Shown here piece by piece: positions 1-5,965 of a stretch of DNA of 5,965 nucleotides; the first letter of the stretch is position 1; each line of letters begins with the position of its first letter. Where the stretch lies: assembly GCA_030429325.1 (NCBI GenBank), contig JAUICT010000152.1, positions 1 through 5,965 on the forward strand, given 5' to 3'. Origin of the DNA: Bacteroidia bacterium (GTDB lineage: Bacteria; Bacteroidota; Bacteroidia; Flavobacteriales; Flavobacteriaceae). The notes beneath the pieces are model-generated. The model was given only the letters and a program-made list of their open reading frames with translations. It was not told where the DNA came from and did not search any database. The translations under genes were made by a program, and so were the position numbers.

Positions 1-629
1 CGTGGGCCGTTGGTGGTGTTGCCCTTACTGTAGTGGAGGGTAAACCCATCATGGAAAGTGCACCCACCGGCAGGCAGGGGAATTGCTTGGGCACCAGCAG
101 TATCTGCATTGCAATGCAGTGCACCTCCACCAGGCAAACTTTGGTGCGGCAGTACCTCTTGTTCTTTTACGGGTAGAAACCACATACATCCGTTTTCTTC
201 ATGAACATTGTCCAAGGCAATCCAGCAACTGGCAGCACGCTTGTCGGGTAAATCAATCCAATAGGCTGCATCTTGGTGCCACGGGGTTTCTGTATTGGTG
301 TGGGGCGCTTTATTGATCAACATATCAAAATCCAATTCCATATCATCCCCTAAAAGTTGTTTGGCCCACTGCAAAGCCTTTTGGTATGCATGGTGGTTTT
401 GTAGTTTTTCTTCAACCAAGCTGGGTCGCATAATTTGGGTGATGCGTTCCATTTTTTCATTTTCGACCACTGTATTTCCCGCAAGGTCGCTCCGCAAACC
501 TTTGGTTTTTTCCTTTTCAGATAAAAGTTGGTTGTATATGGCTTGAAGTTCTTTTACTTCATCTATTGTCAATAATTCTGGGATGGCTACATAGCCTTCC
601 GAAAGAAAAGTGTCCTTGATCGTGTCCAT
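1..629 (-). CDS. PhyH-family Fe(II)/2-oxoglutarate dioxygenase, 3'-truncated by the window edge
   Basis: This reading frame starts at an ATG at 629 and runs off the left edge, with 209 complete codons and no stop. It begins MDTIKDTFLSEGYVAIPELL, a typical phytanoyl-CoA dioxygenase-family N-terminus. The iron-binding HxD motif is H118-Q-D120, in the context TPWHQDAAYW. The distal iron ligand is H199, in FHDGFTLHYSKGNTTNGP. The next codon begins CG, so it must be arginine, at the position of the family's 2-oxoglutarate-binding Arg; the core active site is therefore essentially complete. Members are usually about 250-300 residues, so roughly the last quarter is missing. The start is fixed by an in-frame TAA two codons upstream. 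There is no signal peptide, so it is probably a cytoplasmic hydroxylase of a small organic substrate. The substrate cannot be inferred. It is divergent from the AraC-type gene, which may control it. Confidence 0.9.
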   Translation of the reverse strand, partial: MDTIKDTFLSEGYVAIPELLTIDEVKELQAIYNQLLSEKEKTKGLRSDLAGNTVVENEKMERITQIMRPSLVEEKLQNHHAYQKALQWAKQLLGDDMELDFDMLINKAPHTNTETPWHQDAAYWIDLPDKRAASCWIALDNVHEENGCMWFLPVKEQEVLPHQSLPGGGALHCNADTAGAQAIPLPAGGCTFHDGFTLHYSKGNTTNGP

Positions 630-709
630 GGGTTTAAGTTTTTTCAAAAATGACAACTCTATATCAAAATAGCTACTATTTTTATACAACCTTACTTTTT
701 TGAACGTTT
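630..709. promoter_or_regulatory. Divergent intergenic region with a 7-bp-arm dyad (candidate operator)
   Basis: These 80 bp separate the divergent dioxygenase and AraC-type genes, so promoters for both should lie here. A perfect inverted repeat, AAAATAG (666-672) and CTATTTT (676-682) with spacer CTA, sits in the middle. On the minus strand a TATTTTG resembles, with one base missing, the Bacteroidota -7 element TAnnTTTG. A TTG lies 15 bp before it, closer than the usual spacing of about 19. I found no clean match for the plus-strand promoter and no Shine-Dalgarno before either start. Such an AT-rich dyad could arise by chance, and AraC proteins often prefer direct repeats, so operator function is only suggested. 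Confidence 0.3.
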
Positions 710-1588
710 ATGAGGCCAATTTCTTCAAGGACCGTGCTTTTGCCCCATCAACATAAGATTTCCAGGGTACAGCAAATGGGCCATTATCGTTATTCCGCTG
801 CAAAACCGGGATTGGAGAATCATTTCCATCAAGATAGTATTGAGATTTGCTATTGTATTGATGGCGTGCAGCAATATAATGTGGGAAGCCAGATACATTA
901 TTTAAGGGGAGGGGATATTTTGATAATTCCAGCGAACCAAACCCATAGCACGGGAGGTATGCCTGAAGAAAAAGGAGAGTTGTTCTGGATTCAATTGCAG
1001 CTTGGCGGCCAGCACGGAAAACTATGCCATTTGCCCCAAGAGAAGTCTAATTTATTGTTGAAGCATCTACAAAATGCTTCCGACGCACCTTTTTTTGGAG
1101 GACTTCAACTAAAGGAACTGTTGATGGAACTTTTTACCTTGGCACAACAAGATGTACGGGAATTGGACAGTATACGAAAGGAAGTGGTGTTACTACGCTT
1201 GTTGTTGGATACTTTGGAACTTTCACAACGTAGGCAGGAAAAGGAAGTGTCAGAGCGTATTAGGGCTATAGATATTTTCATCGAAAAAAACCTCCACAGG
1301 AATATTTATGTGGATGAATTGGCCGATTTGACCCAAGTGTCAACCGGTTATTTTAAGGCATGGTTTAAAATCAATATGGGTAATACCCCAAAGGAGTATA
1401 TAAATCGAAAGCGTATTGATTTAGCCAAAAAAAGGTTGCAAAGGGAAATTTCTGTGACCAAAGTGGCTTATGACCTGGGGTTTAACTCGTCCCAATACTT
1501 TTCAACAGTATTTCGAAAATATACAGGGAAATCACCGAAGGAATATATTCAAGAAAAACTAAGGCTGAATGGATCCATTCAGCCTTAG
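710..1588 (+). CDS. AraC/XylS-family transcriptional regulator with N-terminal cupin-like sensor domain
   Basis: This is a cytoplasmic one-component regulator of 292 residues, a normal length for the family. Residues about 25-100 look like an AraC-type cupin ligand-binding domain (H38 and H40 in NHFHQDSIEICYCIDG, then GGDILIIPANQTH at 67-79). Residues about 110-183 form a helical linker. Residues about 184-282 are the DNA-binding domain: a first helix-turn-helix near 200-221 (YVDELADLTQVSTGYFKAWF) and a second near 247-273, with the AraC signature VAYDLGFNSSQYFSTVFRKYTG. The start at 710 is the first ATG after an in-frame TGA at 701; Met23 (776) is a less likely alternative. The gene is convergent with the dehydrogenase-deacetylase-PLP-RidA operon and divergent from the dioxygenase, so either could be its target. 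The ligand is unknown; a sugar or sugar acid would suit the operon. Its last nine codons and stop double as the operon's terminator hairpin. Confidence 0.93.
   Translation: MRPISSRTVLLPHQHKISRVQQMGHYRYSAAKPGLENHFHQDSIEICYCIDGVQQYNVGSQIHYLRGGDILIIPANQTHSTGGMPEEKGELFWIQLQLGGQHGKLCHLPQEKSNLLLKHLQNASDAPFFGGLQLKELLMELFTLAQQDVRELDSIRKEVVLLRLLLDTLELSQRRQEKEVSERIRAIDIFIEKNLHRNIYVDELADLTQVSTGYFKAWFKINMGNTPKEYINRKRIDLAKKRLQREISVTKVAYDLGFNSSQYFSTVFRKYTGKSPKEYIQEKLRLNGSIQP
1554..1588 (-). terminator. Intrinsic terminator of the minus-strand operon, embedded in the 3' end of the araC-type gene
   Basis: Positions 1559-1588 form a 30-bp perfect palindrome: CTAAGGCTGAATGGA followed by its exact reverse complement. 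On the minus strand it lies 24 bp after the RidA stop codon and is followed at once by TTTTTCTT (1558-1551), the standard layout of a Rho-independent terminator. On the plus strand it is followed by CTCTTAGATG, with no T tract, so it should terminate the minus-strand operon better than the AraC transcript. The palindrome coincides exactly with codons 284-292 plus the TAG stop of the AraC-type gene. Confidence 0.8.
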
Positions 1589-1612
1589 CTCTTAGATGAT
1601 GGATAATCGGGT

Positions 1613-2197
1613 TTACTCCTGAACTTCTACCACCATGTCTATCTCCACGGCAATATTGCTGGGTAAAGACCCCATTCCCACAGCAGCGCGGGCATGCTTG
1701 CCACGTTCTCCAAAAACGGCCACCATTAAATCGGAATAACCGTTTATTACCTTGGGGTGGTCTGTAAAATCAGGTGCGGCATTGACCATTCCCTTTACTT
1801 TTACAATACGCTTTACCTTGTTAAGATTGCCTAGTTCTGCTTTTAGCACAGAAAGTTGATTTATACCTGTAATCCGTGCTGCTTCATATCCTTCTTCAAT
1901 GGAAAGGTCTGCGCCCACTTTGCCAGTGATGTTTTCACCATCTGCTTTAAGGGGACCTTTACCTGCCATAAAAATCAGGTTTCCAACCCGAACGGCATTT
2001 ACATAATTGGCCACAGGGGGTGAGGGTTCACTCAAAGTAATGCCCAATTCCTGAATTTTGGCTTCAGGATTATAATTGGGGTCAATGACTTCCTTCTCCA
2101 CAGGGGCACTTTCGGTCTGTGCCGGATTTTCTTGTTTTGGTTGACAGGAAACTAAGCCTATCAAAACAGCACTAAGAAAAAAAATAGTACGTTTCAT
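1613..2197 (-). CDS. RidA (YjgF/YER057c/UK114) family protein with a lipoprotein signal
   Basis: This 194-residue protein starts MKRTIFFLSAVLIGLVSC, a lipoprotein signal with lipobox L15-V-S-C18, so it should be lipid-anchored in the cell envelope. A polar linker (about 19-45) follows, then a RidA domain (about 47-192). That domain has the features of the longer RidA subfamily: LGITL...P.ANYVNAVRVGNLIFMAGKGP, GKVGADLSIEEGYEAARITG, VNGYSDL-like INGYSDLMVAVFGE, and HARAAVGMGSLPSNIAVEIDM. R170 fits the conserved arginine that binds the substrate carboxylate in RidA imine/enamine deaminases, and E185 the conserved C-terminal acidic residue. Cytosolic RidA proteins hydrolyse 2-aminoacrylate and related enamines or imines released by PLP enzymes. 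The gene begins 13 bp after the PLP-enzyme stop, which fits such a partnership outside the cytoplasm. It is the last gene of the operon. The family call is firm; the substrate is inferred. Confidence 0.93.
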   Translation of the reverse strand: MKRTIFFLSAVLIGLVSCQPKQENPAQTESAPVEKEVIDPNYNPEAKIQELGITLSEPSPPVANYVNAVRVGNLIFMAGKGPLKADGENITGKVGADLSIEEGYEAARITGINQLSVLKAELGNLNKVKRIVKVKGMVNAAPDFTDHPKVINGYSDLMVAVFGERGKHARAAVGMGSLPSNIAVEIDMVVEVQE

Positions 2198-2210
2198 AGT
2201 TTACGAAGTT

Positions 2211-3422
2211 TTAAGCGTTGGCCAAAATTTCTTTAACTCTTTCGGCAACAATACGCTCTTGCCCAGGTTCCATCATCCATGTGGTGATGCCAATATCTTC
2301 CCTGCCTCCAACAGTTTGAATGGATGGATGGCCATCACGAAGTTGCTTACGTGCTTCTTCTTTTGTGATTTTGACCACGTTCTCATCCCATCTGATTCTT
2401 AGACTTGGTACATGGTTGGCATAAGGAGGTACATGAATTTCGGTCTCAACACCTTTTACGGATTTTGCACTGTCGCTGATCAGTTTAATCTGACTTTCCC
2501 AAAGTTTCCATTCTTGTTCATGGTCTTTGGACAAGTAAAGCTCCAAGGCCACCAACATACCTAAAATCTCTTCCTTGTTTACTTTCATACCCCTAGCAAT
2601 GGTGGTACCTCTTGGCGGGCAGTGCAATCTTGCTGCTTCAATGTACTTGCGCTTGCCCAAGAGAAGTCCTGCACTTTGCGGTCCTCGGATACCTTTTCCT
2701 CCGGAGAAACAAACAAGGTCAAAGCCCATTTTGGTAAACTTGAACAGGTTTTCCACAGGAGGCACGTCCGCGGCACAATCAATCATGCATGGAATATTGT
2801 GTTTTTGGGAAAGTGCAACGAATTCTTCATGTTTGATTTTACCATTATCGGTGTTTGCGTTAAGGAACCACAGCATTGCAGTGTTCTTGTTGATGGCTTT
2901 TTCCAATTCTTTGGTGCCATCCACTTCAACCAATTTGGCACCAGTATTTAAAAGAGCATGTGTATATCCGATACCGTGTCCTTTTTGGACAATGACTTCA
3001 TTTTTCAGTCCCGTGGTGTCTGGGAGTTGACTTACTTTTTTATTGTCCATGCCACAGATAACACCAGCTAGGCCAATGGTCATGGCACCGAATGCCCCAG
3101 AGGATACCGTTGCATACTCACATTCCAACAATTCAGCAATACGTTCTCCAACGCGGTCTTGTAAATCATCCAGGTTAACATACTCGGATGTAGCATATTT
3201 AATAGCGTCTGTTACTTCTTTGCTCATCAAGGAGCCAGTCATGGAAGTATAGGTTCCTGCTGCATTAATGAATGTGCGTACACCCAACTCCTTGAAGAAA
3301 TCTCTGGCCACAGGCTGGGCAACGGTCTTTTCCAAGGTCCTTGCGGATACCAGTCCGGTTCCCATTAATCCGCCCACTACAGGTAGTGCGGAAAGCGTCT
3401 TTAAAACTTTTCTTCTGCTCAT
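2211..3422 (-). CDS. SelA/DgaE-like PLP-dependent enzyme with twin-arginine signal (probable amino-acid/amino-sugar-acid ammonia-lyase)
   Basis: This is a 403-residue fold-type I PLP enzyme related to SelA and D-glucosaminate-6-phosphate ammonia-lyase (DgaE). The N-terminus MSRRKVLKTLSALPVVGG has a twin-arginine motif (S2-R-R-K-V-L-K8), then a hydrophobic stretch and a possible cleavage site after GLVSA27; Tat export suits a protein that folds around its cofactor before transport. Catalytic landmarks are VSSGAFGAM (107-114, phosphate-binding region), D215 in MIDCAADVPP (pairs with the pyridine nitrogen) and K243 in CFSGGKGIRGPQSAGLLLG (Schiff-base lysine). Family members eliminate ammonia or water from 2-amino-3-hydroxy acids such as glucosaminate-6-phosphate. 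Here the substrate is unlikely to be phosphorylated if the enzyme is periplasmic. It follows the deacetylase by 61 bp and precedes the RidA lipoprotein by 13 bp. The fold and cofactor are well supported; the exact reaction is not. Some relatives are annotated only as selenocysteine synthase-like or class V aminotransferase. Confidence 0.88.
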   Translation of the reverse strand: MSRRKVLKTLSALPVVGGLMGTGLVSARTLEKTVAQPVARDFFKELGVRTFINAAGTYTSMTGSLMSKEVTDAIKYATSEYVNLDDLQDRVGERIAELLECEYATVSSGAFGAMTIGLAGVICGMDNKKVSQLPDTTGLKNEVIVQKGHGIGYTHALLNTGAKLVEVDGTKELEKAINKNTAMLWFLNANTDNGKIKHEEFVALSQKHNIPCMIDCAADVPPVENLFKFTKMGFDLVCFSGGKGIRGPQSAGLLLGKRKYIEAARLHCPPRGTTIARGMKVNKEEILGMLVALELYLSKDHEQEWKLWESQIKLISDSAKSVKGVETEIHVPPYANHVPSLRIRWDENVVKITKEEARKQLRDGHPSIQTVGGREDIGITTWMMEPGQERIVAERVKEILANA

Positions 3423-3483
3423 AATCTTTGGTTGTTTATATTAAAAATGTTCTACTAATTGTTTTTTTGGTTTAGCCCTTTTA

Positions 3484-4740
3484 TTATTTTTTATATGCTG
3501 GCTTGGAAATACCGTTGAGGTCGTAGACCACATTACCGTCCTTTATGGTGACTTCACATTCAATACGTTGGTTTCCATCCATCCGCATGTTCTTGGTATC
3601 TATAAAACCAAACTTGCCCTCCTTAAGGTTTAATACGGTAACATCGGCCACAGCCCCTACAGAAATATGCCCTAAATCTGTTCTTTTAATAATTTTTGCA
3701 GGTTTCCAAGTGGAAACGGAAATAATTTCGTTCATGGGCATGCCCAAATTAATGAACTTGGACATGATATTGACCATATCCTTCATTCCGCCGTTCATGC
3801 TTCCGGTATGAAGGTCGGTACTGATCGCATCTGGTTTAAGCCCTTGTTCCATGGCCGGAATAGCTTGTTCAAACACAAAGCTTCCGCCGCCATGGCCTAC
3901 ATCAAAGATAATACCTCTTTTTTGTGCTTTAAAGACATAGTCCCTTACTTTTCCGTTTTCATCCACAATAGGAATTCTACCATTTACATGTGCATAGGCA
4001 TGGGTGAATATATCTCCTGGGCGAAGCTTTTCCATGAACAATGTTTCTATGGATAATTCGGGGTTGCTTCCACCAAAATCAATCATAACAGGAATATCGG
4101 CAAGTTTACCGGCTTCAACAGCTCTTTCAGTCGGAGTCCAATCAAATCCGCTGAAATGTGCCAGTTTTACCCCAACAACATCATTTGAAAATTGTTTGGC
4201 CACCAAGGCTGTCATTCTGGCGTCCATATCTGCTATATTCTGTTCTATGGGCCCTCCTTTCATTCCAGCCCCCACAATGTTCATGAAGGCCAATACCCGG
4301 GTTTTGGACCTGTCGATTACCTGTTCTTTGAACTGCCTAAAGTTTCTCCATCCGGCACCTCCGGCATCAACCACGGTTGTAACCCCGCTTCTAAAAGTAA
4401 AGCCATCTGGTGGAACGGCATAATAACCATTGCTCAGGTAAGCGTTGGGTTCCGTACCATAAAAGTTATGACTGTGAATATCTATAAGTCCTGGAGTAAC
4501 ATAAAGTCCTTTGGCGTTGATTACTGTCTTGGCCTTACTTTGGGATATGTTGTTGGATACTTCAGCGATCTTGCCATCCTTTATGGCAACATCCATGACT
4601 TTGTCGATGTTGTTTTTGGCATCGATTACATGCCCATCTTTGATTAAGATGTCATAATCCTGTGCCATGGCAAACATGGTGAACAAAAAGAAACTGAAAG
4701 TTGTGTACAGCTTACCCATTTTTAGAATTTTCGTTTTCAT
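3484..4740 (-). CDS. Secreted amidohydrolase/deacetylase-family metallohydrolase (EF_0837/AHA_3915-like)
   Basis: This 418-residue protein has a Sec signal peptide with probable cleavage after AMA26 (hydrophobic core LYTTFSFFLFTMFAMA), so it is expected to be periplasmic. The rest is an amidohydrolase-superfamily TIM barrel with a composite beta sandwich. Metal-site candidates are H89-x-H91 (GLIDIHSHNF), K192 (GVKLAHFSGFDWTP, probable carboxylated lysine), H247 (GDIFTHAYAH), and D309 in ISTDLHTGSMNGG. FDVGHGGGSFVFEQA (279-293) and the C-terminal GHISVGAVADVTVLNL are typical of this deacetylase family. Characterised relatives cleave acyl groups from alpha-acylated carboxylates, as I recall it; many are genomic neighbours of SelA/DgaE-like PLP enzymes, as here. 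Where relatives usually have His on strand 5, this protein has D221 (PVMIDFGGSNP). It starts 29 bp after the upstream stop and ends with tandem TAATAA. Met8 is an alternative start. The deacylated substrate would feed the PLP enzyme. Confidence 0.9.
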   Translation of the reverse strand: MKTKILKMGKLYTTFSFFLFTMFAMAQDYDILIKDGHVIDAKNNIDKVMDVAIKDGKIAEVSNNISQSKAKTVINAKGLYVTPGLIDIHSHNFYGTEPNAYLSNGYYAVPPDGFTFRSGVTTVVDAGGAGWRNFRQFKEQVIDRSKTRVLAFMNIVGAGMKGGPIEQNIADMDARMTALVAKQFSNDVVGVKLAHFSGFDWTPTERAVEAGKLADIPVMIDFGGSNPELSIETLFMEKLRPGDIFTHAYAHVNGRIPIVDENGKVRDYVFKAQKRGIIFDVGHGGGSFVFEQAIPAMEQGLKPDAISTDLHTGSMNGGMKDMVNIMSKFINLGMPMNEIISVSTWKPAKIIKRTDLGHISVGAVADVTVLNLKEGKFGFIDTKNMRMDGNQRIECEVTIKDGNVVYDLNGISKPAYKK

Positions 4741-4769
4741 ACGGTTTGGTTTATGATAAAAAATTTATA

Positions 4770-5965
4770 TTATTCTGTTTGTACTTTTATAGGGCCTGTT
4801 TCTCCACTTTGCTGGAGTTTCTCCCTTGATTTGGTAACTTCTTTTTCATCAATGGCACTGGCCTCGTTGCCAAAATTTGACCTGATGAAGGTCAGTACCT
4901 CTGCAATTTCCTTATCACTCAAAAAGCCATGTTGGGGCATCATGCCGTTGTAGACTTCATCGCCAACTTTTATGCTGCCTTCCATACCTCGTAGCACCAC
5001 ATTGATGAGTCTTTCTTTGTCTCCTGTAACCCAATCCGTACCAGTAAGTGGGGGAAACCTGCCAGGTGCTCCCTTACCATCTCTTTGGTGACAAGCACTA
5101 CAGTATGTTTGGTAGGCTTTTGGACCTCCCACAAGCCCTCCTGAGATTAGGTTGTCCTTGATTTCATCAGGGGTTCTGATGTGGGACAACTTCTTTCGGT
5201 CTTCCATGGCCAATAATTGCTCTTGGCCAAAATTGTTCCTGTCACCATTGAAAGTGACTTTCCAAATTTTCCCTTTAACAGAATCAGAGATGTACATGTC
5301 GCCATCGGGACCAAAAGCGATTCCCATAGGGCGATAAACGGCATCCCTAACGCTCACAAGAGGGTCTACACCTGCAAAACCATCGGCAAAAACCTCCACA
5401 TCGCCACTGGGTTTGCCATCCTTGAAAGGAACAAATCCAATAAAATATCCCGATTGGGGATACGGTGATCGGTTGGTGGAACCGTGGAAGGCTATAAAGG
5501 CTCCATTCTTATATCTTTTGGGAAATTGGCCTCCTTGATAAAAGACAAGATCATTGGGTGCCCAGTGCCCCGGAAATCCAATAATGGGATCTTCAAATTC
5601 AGAACACCGACCTATGATTTCGCCGTCTCCACCATATTCTGGGGCCAATACTTTTTTCCCTTTTATTTGATCATAATAGCAGTATGGCCAGCCAAAATGG
5701 GAGCCTTCCGTAACCTTCAAGAATTCTTCCGAGGGCAATAGTGCACTCTCCCACGGGGAATATTTGTCTGGCCACAATCGTAAAAGGTCATCTCTACCAT
5801 GCATGAGTACATAAAGCTCGTCATCAGCAGGATTCCAACTCATGGCGACCACACTTCTAATGCCTGTAGCATATTTAACCCCATCTTTTTGGGTTTGCCC
5901 CAATTTATTGGCATCAAATTTCCAGATACCTCCATGGTCTTCCAGTTGCGGGCAGGGATCCATTC
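4770..5965 (-). CDS. Sorbosone/aldose dehydrogenase-like beta-propeller fused to C-terminal cytochrome c, 5'-truncated
   Basis: The frame is open to the right edge. The Met at 5963 has only two bases before it and lies in DPCPQLEDHGGIWKFDANK, normally an interior motif, so the true start is outside the window. Residues (counted from that Met) 1-240 are the C-terminal blades of a soluble glucose/sorbosone-dehydrogenase-type propeller: YATGIRSVVAMSWNP, EGSHFGWPYCYYD, HGSTNRSPYPQSGYF, and the last blade RPMGIAFGPDGDMYISDSVKGKIWKV. Residues about 278-365 are a class I cytochrome c with C288-S-A-C-H292 binding haem and a methionine ligand in NGMMPQHGFL (341 or 342). This domain order implies periplasmic oxidation, probably PQQ-dependent, of a sugar or similar alcohol/aldehyde, with electrons passed to the respiratory chain. 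PQQ residues cannot be checked because the N-terminal blades are missing. It is the most upstream operon gene seen and probably supplies an aldonate to the downstream enzymes. The substrate is unknown. Confidence 0.9.
   Translation of the reverse strand, partial: MDPCPQLEDHGGIWKFDANKLGQTQKDGVKYATGIRSVVAMSWNPADDELYVLMHGRDDLLRLWPDKYSPWESALLPSEEFLKVTEGSHFGWPYCYYDQIKGKKVLAPEYGGDGEIIGRCSEFEDPIIGFPGHWAPNDLVFYQGGQFPKRYKNGAFIAFHGSTNRSPYPQSGYFIGFVPFKDGKPSGDVEVFADGFAGVDPLVSVRDAVYRPMGIAFGPDGDMYISDSVKGKIWKVTFNGDRNNFGQEQLLAMEDRKKLSHIRTPDEIKDNLISGGLVGGPKAYQTYCSACHQRDGKGAPGRFPPLTGTDWVTGDKERLINVVLRGMEGSIKVGDEVYNGMMPQHGFLSDKEIAEVLTFIRSNFGNEASAIDEKEVTKSREKLQQSGETGPIKVQTE

Noticed and set aside
104..119. 16-bp perfect palindrome CTGCATTGCAATGCAG
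   Set aside because: It lies inside the dioxygenase coding region, encodes ordinary residues, has no T tract next to it, and no second copy was noticed. It is most simply a chance product of codon choice.
83..546. Plus-strand open frames opposite the dioxygenase gene
   Set aside because: They are antisense to a frame with clear PhyH motifs, and their translations look like no protein family.
2575..3252. Plus- and minus-strand open frames overlapping the PLP enzyme
   Set aside because: They are shadows of a well-supported coding frame, with odd composition and no recognisable domains.
3423..3483. A separate promoter or small gene in the 61-bp gap before the PLP enzyme
   Set aside because: The gap is AT-rich but shows no TAnnTTTG-type element, hairpin or reading frame, so read-through from the amidohydrolase gene is simpler.
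3545..4647. Several plus-strand open frames opposite the amidohydrolase
   Set aside because: They are complementary-strand shadows; the minus-strand frame carries the signal peptide and metal-site motifs.
4753..5741. Open frames overlapping the dehydrogenase-cytochrome gene
   Set aside because: They lack any domain signature and overlap a frame with clear propeller and CxxCH motifs.
5961..5963. The ATG at 5963 as the true start of the dehydrogenase-cytochrome gene
   Set aside because: The surrounding motif is an interior one in the family, most propeller blades and any signal peptide would be missing, and the frame stays open to the window edge.

Overview
The window looks like chromosomal DNA of a Bacteroidota bacterium, most likely a (marine) Flavobacteriaceae member. 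The evidence is protein character, genes with A-rich leaders and no recognisable Shine-Dalgarno sequence, AT-rich intergenic DNA, and several exported catabolic enzymes including a lipoprotein. The genus cannot be read from the sequence.

Layout: (1) Positions 1-629, minus strand: the N-terminal 209 residues of a phytanoyl-CoA dioxygenase (PhyH)-family Fe(II)/2-oxoglutarate oxygenase whose 3' end lies outside the window. (2) Positions 630-709: an 80-bp divergent intergenic region with a short dyad. (3) Positions 710-1588, plus strand: an AraC-family regulator with a cupin-like sensor domain. (4) Positions 1613-5965, minus strand: four co-directional genes, probably one operon. In transcription order they are a sorbosone/aldose-dehydrogenase-like beta-propeller fused to cytochrome c (5' end outside the window), a secreted amidohydrolase/deacetylase, a SelA/DgaE-like PLP enzyme with a twin-arginine signal, and a lipoprotein of the RidA (YjgF/UK114) family. 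The operon appears to end at a 30-bp perfect palindrome followed on the minus strand by a T tract. That palindrome is also exactly the last nine codons plus stop codon of the convergent araC-type gene.

How the genes may work together (inference): all four operon products appear to act outside the cytoplasm; for the dehydrogenase this is inferred from its c-type haem. Dehydrogenase-cytochrome c, deacetylase, PLP-dependent ammonia-lyase and imine/enamine deaminase can be read as successive steps: oxidise an aldose to an aldonate, remove an N-acyl group, eliminate ammonia, hydrolyse the reactive enamine/imine. An N-acetylated amino sugar going through N-acetyl-glucosaminate and glucosaminate to a 2-keto-3-deoxy sugar acid would fit every enzyme class. 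This would be a periplasmic, non-phosphorylated amino-sugar-acid pathway. The substrate is not proven by the sequence; D-amino-acid derivatives are the main alternative.
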